A stretch of DNA of 64,000 nt. Origin: Petroclostridium xylanilyticum. GTDB taxonomy: Bacteria; Bacillota; Clostridia; SK-Y3. The translations under genes and the position numbers were made by a program. Shown here one piece after another: positions 26,081 through 33,989 of the stretch (positions are counted from its first letter, which is position 1; each line of letters starts with the position of its first letter). The notes under the pieces are model-generated. The model worked only from the letters and a program-made list of their open reading frames with translations, ran no database searches and was not told where the DNA came from. The stretch lies in contig NZ_NPML01000012.1 of the NCBI RefSeq assembly GCF_002252565.1, positions 117,835 to 181,834 of the forward strand, in the 5' to 3' direction.

Positions 26081-26971
26081 TTAACTTTTAACAGCTCCTA
26101 AAGTAAGCCCCTTTACAAAATATTTTTGCAGAAACGGATAAACAAGCAGTATCGGCACTGTGGCTATAATCGTAATTGCCATTCGAATGGATTCCGGTGA
26201 AACCATATTAACCGGCTGGCTGCTATTCAACTGCCGTATTGGCTGGGATTGCCCCGCAGTTGTATTGGCAAGAATTTTCATTAGTTCATACTGCAAGGTA
26301 GATAACTCTTCTCTTGAACTGGCATATAGATAAGTATCAAACCATGAATTCCATTGACCAACAGCGACAAAAAGAGAGATGGTCGCAACTACCGGCATAC
26401 ATAAAGGAAAAACAATTTTTAAAAATATCTGGAAGTCGTTAGCTCCATCCAGCTTTGCTGACTCTTGCAGGCTGAAGGGGATTCCATCCATGAAGGAACG
26501 AATCACAATAATATTCCATACCGATATCAGCCCAGGCAGTATATAGACCCAAAAGTTATTAATAAGCCCTAATTTCCTTATAAGCATGAAGTCCGGTATC
26601 AATCCGCCGCCAAAATACAAGGTTAATACAAATAATAAGGTAAATAGTTGCCTGGCAATAAAATCCCGCCGGCTTAAAGCATAAGCTAACATCATTGAAC
26701 ACAGTACACCTAATAGAGTCCCAATGACTGTTCTTAGCACCGATACTTTAAAGGCATTAGTCAAATTAGAGTACTTAAATATTTCCTCATAGTTTCTTAA
26801 AGTAAACACCCTCGGCCACAAATAAATTCCACCTTTAACTGTATCTATGGAGTCATTTAAGGATATTGCCAGAATGTTGAGAAATGGATACAGCGTTATG
26901 ACAAATACAAAGATCATAACAAGATAAATAAATACATCAAACAATCTACTGCTAATATTTCTATCTCTCAT
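26081..26971 (-). CDS. carbohydrate ABC transporter permease (LplC/MalG type)
   Basis: The 296-residue inner-membrane protein has six hydrophobic segments. The cytoplasmic EAA loop that docks with the ATPase reads FSLQESAKLDGANDFQIFLKIVFPL near residue 175. GAGG stands just before the ATG. It begins 18 bp after the partner permease and precedes the binding protein by 70 bp. No ATPase gene is in the operon, usual for this class, which shares an MsmK-type ATPase encoded elsewhere. Confidence 0.92.
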   Translation of the reverse strand: MRDRNISSRLFDVFIYLVMIFVFVITLYPFLNILAISLNDSIDTVKGGIYLWPRVFTLRNYEEIFKYSNLTNAFKVSVLRTVIGTLLGVLCSMMLAYALSRRDFIARQLFTLLFVLTLYFGGGLIPDFMLIRKLGLINNFWVYILPGLISVWNIIVIRSFMDGIPFSLQESAKLDGANDFQIFLKIVFPLCMPVVATISLFVAVGQWNSWFDTYLYASSREELSTLQYELMKILANTTAGQSQPIRQLNSSQPVNMVSPESIRMAITIIATVPILLVYPFLQKYFVKGLTLGAVKS

Positions 26972-26989
26972 AAACCTCGTCTCCTGCCT

Positions 26990-27955
26990 TTACAGAATTC
27001 TTCCTTCACCGATTTTTTTGGCAAATTGGTTGGCAAACAGCAATAGTGCAATACTTACAACGGATTTAAAAATTCCAATGGCTGTACCATATGAATATCT
27101 ACCCAACCTGACACCGTAATTAAGGACATAAAGGTCAAGAACTTCCGCATAATCATTTACTAACGGGTTTCCCAGTATGAATTGTTTTTCAAAACCTATA
27201 TTAATCAACCAGCCAATGCTCATAATCAAAATAACTATAATGGTTGATCTTATCCCCGGTAATGTTATATGCCATATTTGCCTGAACCGTCCTGCCCCAT
27301 CCACTTTGGCAGCTTCATATAATTCTGTATCTATTCCGGTAATAGCAGCCAAATAAATAATTGAATTCCAGCCCATTTCCTTCCATATTTCCGCAAAAGT
27401 CGCTATAAACCAGAATGCCTTTGGCATTGCCATAAACTGAACCGGTTGAGTAATGATTCCAAGAGCTAGCAGGATATCATTCAAAACGCCATCAACAGAC
27501 AACATCTTGAGAATTAAACTACCTGCAATAACCCACGAAACAAAATGGGGCAAATAAGATACCGTTTGTATTGTTCTTTTGAATGGAATATTTCGAATTT
27601 CATTTAACAATATAGCAAATAGGATAGGTGCAGTGAACCCAAAAACCAAACCTAAAAAACTCATACTTAATGTATTTCTCATTACCAAGTAAAACTGCGG
27701 CTCCCGGAATAAATCGATAAAATGTTTAAATCCCACCCATTCCTGTTCAAAAAAAGATCTTGCCGGTTTATAATTTTGAAATGCCATTGACCATCCCCAT
27801 AAAGGAACGTATTTGAATATAATGAGCCATATCAAAAATGGCACTGACATTAGAAATAAATATCTTTGTTCATATATAATTTTAAGATCCCACTTTTTTC
27901 TGTACTTGTCTGCATTTTTCCTCTGTAAAACATCCATCTGTATGTTAGGTTGCAT
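26990..27955 (-). CDS. carbohydrate ABC transporter permease (LplB/MalF type)
   Basis: The protein has six membrane segments and the EAA loop ELYEAAKVDGAGRFRQIWHITLPGI near residue 205. It is the first gene of the uptake operon. The ATG at 27955 is preferred because GGGAGGA lies 6 nt upstream; the frame extends to a GTG at 27970 that overlaps this ribosome site. The length is 321 residues. It lies 223 bp downstream of the yesN-type regulator gene, the likely controller. Confidence 0.92.
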   Translation of the reverse strand: MQPNIQMDVLQRKNADKYRKKWDLKIIYEQRYLFLMSVPFLIWLIIFKYVPLWGWSMAFQNYKPARSFFEQEWVGFKHFIDLFREPQFYLVMRNTLSMSFLGLVFGFTAPILFAILLNEIRNIPFKRTIQTVSYLPHFVSWVIAGSLILKMLSVDGVLNDILLALGIITQPVQFMAMPKAFWFIATFAEIWKEMGWNSIIYLAAITGIDTELYEAAKVDGAGRFRQIWHITLPGIRSTIIVILIMSIGWLINIGFEKQFILGNPLVNDYAEVLDLYVLNYGVRLGRYSYGTAIGIFKSVVSIALLLFANQFAKKIGEGRIL

Positions 27956-28178
27956 TTTCCATCCTCCCACAATAATTTATCTACTTATACAAAACAAACA
28001 AATATGTTTAAATTTATTTATGCTTTATTGTGACTTTATTATAACAATTTCCCGGTATGGAAAAAACCCCAAAAAATATATCTTATTTCATATAAATATT
28101 GTACTTTAAAGGTATTTCACATTCTTTAAGATATTCTTTCATTATAGAATTCTCTTTTACATATTTCTTTTTATATAC

Positions 28179-29735
28179 TCATTTTTTCAATTTCTTTTTA
28201 TAAACAGAGGGAGATGTTCCTGCATATTTCCTGAATTTACTGTAAAAATAATCTGTATTTCGATACCCGACTCTTTCACTGACCTCGTATACTTTTAAAT
28301 CTCCTTTAAGTAGTTCTTTGGCTTTATCAATTCTTATTCGATCCAAATAATTATTGAAGTACTCTCCAGTAAAATTTTTAAACATTCTTCCCAAATAGGC
28401 ACTATTATAGCTGAACACATCTGCAAGAACCTTTAATTTTAAATCTTCATTGTAATTCCGTTCAATGTAATCTAATATTTTTTTCATAGTACTATCTGCC
28501 CTTGATTGGTCCAATTGTTCTGAAATCCTTTCAAATTCCTCAAGGATATAACGGTGCAAATCCTGAATATTCTTTTTGCTGTATATTTCAGCTGCCACTT
28601 GTTCGTAGGGTATTAAAAAATCCTTGCCCCTTTCATGTTTTATTTTTAGCTTATTGGTTATGAGCGAATATACATTCATATAATTAATTTTAATCTTTTC
28701 TTCTACTTCATGATAGCTTATAAAGTTTCCCTTCAAGTTGTCCAGTATATCTTGTATACTTTTTTTATTATTCACGTCAATTGCAATATATAGCTTTTCA
28801 ATAAGTTCAACTATATGCAGTTTATTTATATTGTCCGTTTCATGCGCTTTATATCTGTTTCTTATTTCCTCATCCATGAGAATTTTTTCAGGACCATATA
28901 AAAATTTTTTATCCAATAATTCTTTAGCAGTTTCATAGGAAACTGGGATATCAATAATGTTTTTAACCTTCTTCCCAACAGCTATAGTGACATCAATATC
29001 AATCGTACTATTAAGCTTTTTCAGTAATTTAGTAAATGGGGTACTGTTTCGCTTATGATGATTATATTTAGATAAAATCCCAAAATTATTGCCTGTTTCA
29101 AATACATATCCTAAACCATATTCATCAACTATTTCAGTAATATCACTTCTTATGTTGTTTCTTACCTTATTGCCTGCAGGATGAGTACTTTGAAGATTAA
29201 TTAATATGACTTCATAACTGTCCCATATTAAATCCAAATGGTAAGTTTCCATACATATAGAAATCAATTCCATGTTCAGTTCCCCTAAGACTAGGTTTTC
29301 AATAATCTTGTCCTTTGATAAGGAAACACTCTGCGTAAACATCTTCTTCGTTTTTTTGTCAGTGTTAATTTCCTCATAAACCTCTTTTACCTTTTTGGCT
29401 AATTCATCCTCATCAATGGGCTTTAATAAATAAGCATTAACTCCAAATTCAATGGCTTGTTTTGCATACTCAAATTCAGAGTATCCGGATAAGATAATAA
29501 ATTTACACATGCAACTGAGGTTTTTCGACTCTTGAATCATTTTTATACCGTCCATACCGGGCATTTTTATATCAACAATAACCAAATCCGGATGTAATTC
29601 GAGAATTTTCTTCAAGCCGTCTTCACCATCCACTGCTTCCCCACAAATGTAAAATTCATATTTCCCCCAATCGATGATGGTTTTAAGCCCCTCTCTTATG
29701 GCTGGCTCATCGTCAACTAATAATACTTTTAACAT
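28179..29735 (-). CDS. YesN-type response regulator with AraC DNA-binding domain
   Basis: The receiver domain (residues 1-120) has the acidic pair D8/D9, the phosphorylated Asp in LVIVDIKMPGMDG near residue 55 and Lys in YLLKPIDEDE. A long middle segment leads to a C-terminal AraC-type double helix-turn-helix (about 415-516; FSYNSAYLGRMFKNFTGEYFNNYLDRIRIDKAKELL and YFYSKFRKYAGTSPSVYKKK). GGGGGATT precedes the ATG. The gene overlaps the kinase gene by 23 bp, and the ABC uptake operon is directly downstream, its probable target. Confidence 0.92.
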   Translation of the reverse strand: MLKVLLVDDEPAIREGLKTIIDWGKYEFYICGEAVDGEDGLKKILELHPDLVIVDIKMPGMDGIKMIQESKNLSCMCKFIILSGYSEFEYAKQAIEFGVNAYLLKPIDEDELAKKVKEVYEEINTDKKTKKMFTQSVSLSKDKIIENLVLGELNMELISICMETYHLDLIWDSYEVILINLQSTHPAGNKVRNNIRSDITEIVDEYGLGYVFETGNNFGILSKYNHHKRNSTPFTKLLKKLNSTIDIDVTIAVGKKVKNIIDIPVSYETAKELLDKKFLYGPEKILMDEEIRNRYKAHETDNINKLHIVELIEKLYIAIDVNNKKSIQDILDNLKGNFISYHEVEEKIKINYMNVYSLITNKLKIKHERGKDFLIPYEQVAAEIYSKKNIQDLHRYILEEFERISEQLDQSRADSTMKKILDYIERNYNEDLKLKVLADVFSYNSAYLGRMFKNFTGEYFNNYLDRIRIDKAKELLKGDLKVYEVSERVGYRNTDYFYSKFRKYAGTSPSVYKKKLKK

Positions 29736-31530
29736 ACAATCCCCCGCCTTCTGACTTCTGTGGTAATATGATTTCTACTTTTGTACCTTCATTTAATGCA
29801 CTTTCAATTCGAATTCCATATTGTTCTCCGTAATATAATTTAATCCTCTGGTGGACATTCGCTAGTCCAATATGCTTAGTATTCATCTCATTCCTGTTAT
29901 TCATGGACCCTAATATGGATATCAATCGACTTTGCGTCATTCCTAGACCGTTATCTAAAACAGTTATGACTAAACAATTGTCTAACTCCTTAACATCAAT
30001 AATAATTTCGCCATTACCTTTTTTATTTTCAAGGCCATGAACAAAAGCATTTTCTACGACTGGCTGAAGAAGTAATGGAAGTATAGTATAATTCTCAATA
30101 TTGATATGAATATTAATTTGATAGGTCATTCGATCATTAAATCTAAACTTTTGGATTTCCAAGTAACTCCTAACAAGATTAATCTCATCTTCTAGGGGAA
30201 CTGCTTTATTTGTAACTTCCAGATTCTTACGCATAATTATCCCAAACATTTTTACAATACGCGCAATTTCATTTTCTCCCCTGCTGTGGGCTTTCATTCT
30301 TATTGTCTCTAAAGCATTATATAAAAAATGAGGGTTAATTTGACTGGCCAGCATTTTAAATTCAATCTCTTTTTGCTTAATATCCAATTGTTTTTTTTGC
30401 AGATTTGCTTCATATACCTCATATATCAATTTTTTGATACTCCTTATCATGTGATTCAAATCTGCAGATAACTGTCCGATTTCATCTTTTCCTTCAACAG
30501 TAGAATAAGTATTAAAATCTCCCGAAACTACTTTATGCATTTCCTGACTTAATATGCGAATCCTTTTACTAATCCCGTTGGAAAAAATAATAATCAAAAC
30601 CAGGGCCAGTACCAAGTTTATTGTTATAATCTGAGCACCCAGTAAAAGAATTTCATTTGCATCTTTTACAATATTTTCAACCGGAATAACGGAAACAATT
30701 TGAAAGCTGCTAATACTATTTTCCGGACAAAATGTCTTTATAATTAATTTATGTGGATGAAGGTTATAATCAATATCTAAGATCTTAGCATCCCATTCTT
30801 TCTGATCTGTTTTAATACCTAGCATATAGCCATATTTTCCTGTAAGTTCACCACTCTTTGCAGCTACAATCCTTCCATCTGTACTGATAAAGGTTTCAAA
30901 AGGCTCCTGATAAAATACAGACTGTAAATAATCCTTGTTCAATTCAATTATTAGAACCCCTAAAGATTTCCCGTCAAAATTCTTAATGACTTTTATCAAG
31001 GAGAGAAAATATTCATCTTTTATTTCATCATATGCATAATCCCAAATAAACTTGCCCTCGTCATCATAGGCTTTTTGATACCATTTCAGACTTTCTGTTT
31101 TTGACGTTACTTTCATAAACTCCCAATTTTCAAGCAATGTAATATTTTTCGAATAAATTCGTATGCTTTTGATTTGGGGATAAAAATAAAGATATTTCCG
31201 TATATCATCATAATTCCAATAAGTCTTTACAACTTCCCAGGTTGATTGATACTGGGTAGACAAAATTTCATGTACATCCTCATCTAAAGAAATCTCTGAA
31301 GCAATATTAACTGCTATTCTAAAAATTTCTTCCAATCTTATCTGTATTCTTTCAATATTGGCAGTTGTTTCCTTGATGGTTGAATTTAATGCCATTTTTC
31401 TCATTCCATAAGTCAAAATAATGCCTACAATTAAAACAGGTACAATCACAGCAATAATATAAGTTATAATCAGTTTTTTTTTGATTTTTATATTATTCAG
31501 TTTATTTATAAAAGTATTAAAAACTCTCAT
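29713..31530 (-). CDS. YesM-type sensor histidine kinase
   Basis: The kinase has a membrane segment at about residues 18-42, an extracellular sensor domain of about 245 residues, a second membrane segment near 290-312, a HAMP domain, and a His_kinase domain of the LytS/YesM type with the phospho-accepting His in ASQINPHFLYNALETIRM. The ATPase region includes VENAFVHGLENK and VLDNGLGM. The ATG at 31530 is chosen over a TTG at 31548 because AAGGA then stands 9 nt upstream; the product is 605 residues. It probably senses an extracellular sugar and phosphorylates the overlapping YesN-type protein. Confidence 0.92.
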   Translation of the reverse strand: MRVFNTFINKLNNIKIKKKLIITYIIAVIVPVLIVGIILTYGMRKMALNSTIKETTANIERIQIRLEEIFRIAVNIASEISLDEDVHEILSTQYQSTWEVVKTYWNYDDIRKYLYFYPQIKSIRIYSKNITLLENWEFMKVTSKTESLKWYQKAYDDEGKFIWDYAYDEIKDEYFLSLIKVIKNFDGKSLGVLIIELNKDYLQSVFYQEPFETFISTDGRIVAAKSGELTGKYGYMLGIKTDQKEWDAKILDIDYNLHPHKLIIKTFCPENSISSFQIVSVIPVENIVKDANEILLLGAQIITINLVLALVLIIIFSNGISKRIRILSQEMHKVVSGDFNTYSTVEGKDEIGQLSADLNHMIRSIKKLIYEVYEANLQKKQLDIKQKEIEFKMLASQINPHFLYNALETIRMKAHSRGENEIARIVKMFGIIMRKNLEVTNKAVPLEDEINLVRSYLEIQKFRFNDRMTYQINIHINIENYTILPLLLQPVVENAFVHGLENKKGNGEIIIDVKELDNCLVITVLDNGLGMTQSRLISILGSMNNRNEMNTKHIGLANVHQRIKLYYGEQYGIRIESALNEGTKVEIILPQKSEGGGLYVKSIIS

Positions 31531-31651
31531 TTTAACAATTCCTTTCAATTTTTACAGAATACCTTTGTATTTTATTATACTATAAACAAGAATACTAAAA
31601 CAAGTACGTGATAAGTGACAGGAGACGGCTTGAAATCCCTGAAAAACAAAG

Positions 31652-31703
31652 CACGAGGATGGCTCTAATGCTTCATAAATAAAGCTTTAGAACCATTCTC
31701 GTG
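31652..31703 (-). terminator. long hairpin terminator after the alkaline phosphatase gene
   Basis: CACGAGGATGGCTCTAA...AGC pairs with GCTTTAGAACCATTCTCGTG in a stem of about 20 bp with a few G-T pairs, 18 bp after the stop codon; T-rich sequence lies on both sides. Confidence 0.75.
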
Positions 31704-31720
31704 TTTTTGGTGCTTTTTTG

Positions 31721-33313
31721 CTATTTTATCAGATCAATTGCTTCTTGAGGCACATAAGTTTTAATCCCGTTATATACGGTTACCCCGTTCATCTTAATGA
31801 TTGTACCATTCAGCTCTGCAATATTTTTGTATACCGGTAATCTTAGTACGTCAGAATCCTTTGTAACGACTACCACAGGGTTGCTTACATCTGTAGTATC
31901 CCATGTTACTGTTGCACCTTTTGCCCTGAAAGCGTCTCCTGCAGACACGAAAAGTTTATTGGTAGCTTCATCTAAATTGACACCCATCATTCTTGCCATG
32001 TACTTGGCAATATCAGTGTTATCCACTACACCGGTAAGACGGTCGCCATTCGGAGAATAAATATACAATACCACATCTTCACCAGTATGGCCTCCCGTGG
32101 TCCATCCAATGTGCGCTCTCCTGCTGATCATCGGCCCGACGGTATAATTCATGCTTCCTGCCTTTGTTTCTTTGATTTTCTTAATTTCATCTTCTGTTAA
32201 ATCGGTGATGCCAAAATATTCAGCCATCACTTCTTTGATATTGCTTCTATCTGCATTAAGCTTCTTTTCGATACCTTCACCGGTTAATTTTGCTTTCTTT
32301 AACGGATCTATAAACATTGACAGCGGCGCATCATCATATCCTTTTGTTGTTCCTGCATCCCCGATAGAAATTCCACCGTTTCCATGATCGGTTACAGAGA
32401 TTACTACAGTATTTTTATTACTCTTTGCAAAATCCAAAGCAACCTTGACTGCCGCATCGAAAGCCAGGACATCACTGACTACCCCTACAGGATCATTGGC
32501 ATGGGCTGCCCAGTCAACTTTGCTTCCTTCTACCATCAGGAAGAAACCGTTTGGATTTTTGGACAGAACTTCAATTGCTTTTTCGGTCATTTCTGCCAGG
32601 CTTGGTTCTTTTGACGGGTCACGGTCAAAGTCATAAGCCAGGGATGTAGGACTGAACATTCCCCACAACTTGTTGGCAGTAGAAGCTTTCATCGCTTCCG
32701 GCGTTGTCACGTAATCGTATCCAAGGTCTTTGATTACCTGGACCAAGTCTTCTTTATCTTTCCTGTTTGCCGCTTCAATATATTTTGAACCGGCACCTAA
32801 AACTACATCTATTCCGTTATAAACCTGCTGCTCGCTAAGTGCATCATAATTGCTCCTGGATGGATAATGGGCTGAAAAATCTGCCGGAGTAGCGTGCATA
32901 AATTCTGATGTAGCTACCAGTCCGGTGGCCCTTCCGGATAATTTTGCAGCTTCCAGGATGGTTGCAATCGGTCTTGCGCCTTCACTCTTAGGAAGTACAC
33001 CAACATATTTGTTATCTGTTTTATAACCAACTGCCAAGGCAGTTCCTCCGGGAGCCGAGTCGGTAATAGCGCCGTTTGCCCAGTAGGTTCTTACCAAACC
33101 GCATGCCATTTCATCCAATGCAAGCGGTTGGCCGCCTTTATACCATCTTGCCAGTGTTGTCCCGGCAATACTCATTCCATCCGGAATTAAAATAATAACA
33201 TTCTTTACGGTCGCCTGTTCTGCGATAGCTGCATTAGAAAATGAAGCTATTACACTTAATACAAGTGCCAGGCAGAGAATAGCACTTAAAATCTTTTTGA
33301 AATTCTTAGTCAT
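31721..33313 (-). CDS. secreted alkaline phosphatase
   Basis: The enzyme hydrolyses phosphomonoesters outside the cell. A signal peptide covers about residues 1-31 (LCLALVLSVIASFSNAAIA). The metal Asp is in IPDGMS (D45), the nucleophile S86 in ITDSAPGGTALAVG, and further metal ligands are in MVEGSKVDWAAHAND, SVTDHGNGG and WTTGGHTGEDVV. The C-terminal 90 residues form an extra domain (LPVYKNIAELNGTIIKMNGVTVYNGIKTYVPQ) similar to stalk-like copper amine oxidase N-terminal repeats. GAGGAGGG precedes the ATG. It is probably phosphate-regulated, although I see no clear Pho box. Confidence 0.93.
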   Translation of the reverse strand: MTKNFKKILSAILCLALVLSVIASFSNAAIAEQATVKNVIILIPDGMSIAGTTLARWYKGGQPLALDEMACGLVRTYWANGAITDSAPGGTALAVGYKTDNKYVGVLPKSEGARPIATILEAAKLSGRATGLVATSEFMHATPADFSAHYPSRSNYDALSEQQVYNGIDVVLGAGSKYIEAANRKDKEDLVQVIKDLGYDYVTTPEAMKASTANKLWGMFSPTSLAYDFDRDPSKEPSLAEMTEKAIEVLSKNPNGFFLMVEGSKVDWAAHANDPVGVVSDVLAFDAAVKVALDFAKSNKNTVVISVTDHGNGGISIGDAGTTKGYDDAPLSMFIDPLKKAKLTGEGIEKKLNADRSNIKEVMAEYFGITDLTEDEIKKIKETKAGSMNYTVGPMISRRAHIGWTTGGHTGEDVVLYIYSPNGDRLTGVVDNTDIAKYMARMMGVNLDEATNKLFVSAGDAFRAKGATVTWDTTDVSNPVVVVTKDSDVLRLPVYKNIAELNGTIIKMNGVTVYNGIKTYVPQEAIDLIK

Positions 33314-33430
33314 CTACAAAACCCTCCTCTAAAACTTTTTCCTTTTTTATAATACAAGCCTTTTGTTAGAGGAATATTATAGATTGTTAAGAAAATATTA
33401 GTATTTTGTTAAATTTTATGAAATTAAGAA

Positions 33431-33577
33431 GAATTACTGCAATACTCCGACCTCCCGGTTGCCGAAATCGCAGAAAGAGTAGGCATTAACAATGTAAGCC
33501 ATTTCATCAATCTGTTTAAAAACCGGGTCGATATTACACCACTGGCCTTCCGTAACAAGTGGCAGCGTCCGAAATAA
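33431..33577 (+). pseudogene. remnant of an AraC-family regulator, C-terminal helix-turn-helix only
   Basis: In one plus-strand frame the sequence reads EELLQYSDLPVAEIAERVG, then [20 protein letters not shown] and AFRNKWQRPK, then a stop. This matches the second helix-turn-helix of AraC proteins (the vaEIAe.vGf.n.syFs..Fkk..G.tP..yR pattern). The frame is closed by a TAA immediately upstream at 33425, and no start codon or N-terminal part remains. It is richer in G+C than the flanking A+T-rich DNA. It is a leftover of a deleted gene, in the otherwise empty gap between alkaline phosphatase and the 81-residue gene. Confidence 0.8.
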
Positions 33578-33719
33578 ACATTTAAAAAATTTTCCAAATT
33601 AAAATTTAATAACTCATGATCTTTTCCACAACATCCTAAGTTTAAAAAACTTAATAATAGAAAAACTATATTTAGAACTAAATGTTTTATTTCAACAATA
33701 ATTTAAAGGAGATTACATC

Positions 33720-33965
33720 ATGGCAGAACACTATTTGAATTATAATTTAGACCAATTTACAAATAACGAAGTAAAGCGACTGCAGGATGTCATTGCCGAT
33801 GTAAAAGAAGGAGAATCTATAGTCATTACTGTAGACAATAATGACTTTCAACAAACTGATAAGCTGTATGATGCACTTGTACTGAATGGTTTTGAAGTTT
33901 CAACAAAAACAGCAAGGTATGATAGAGGCCTAAATATTATTGGAGTAAAGAAAAAAAGAGAGTAA
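33720..33965 (+). CDS. small protein of unknown function (81 residues)
   Basis: I do not recognise the family. The product is acidic in the middle and basic at the end (VKKKRE), with no signal peptide, membrane segment or cysteine. A pattern of helix (NNEVKRLQDVIADV), strand (ESIVITVDNN), helix (TDKLYDALVLNGF) and strand (LNIIGVKK) suggests a small alpha/beta fold, with some resemblance to TusA/SirA-like layouts but lacking their Cys-Pro motif. AAAGGAGA lies 8 nt before the ATG and a hairpin terminator follows, so it is a real and apparently solitary gene. Confidence 0.8.
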   Translation: MAEHYLNYNLDQFTNNEVKRLQDVIADVKEGESIVITVDNNDFQQTDKLYDALVLNGFEVSTKTARYDRGLNIIGVKKKRE

Positions 33966-33968
33966 TAG

Positions 33969-33989
33969 TTGCAGGCTCAAGCCTGCAAT
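33969..33989. terminator. bidirectional hairpin terminator
   Basis: TTGCAGGCT and AGCCTGCAA form a perfect 9-bp stem around CA, between the converging 81-residue gene and the SLH/propeller gene; the stop codon of the latter touches its edge. Confidence 0.75.
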
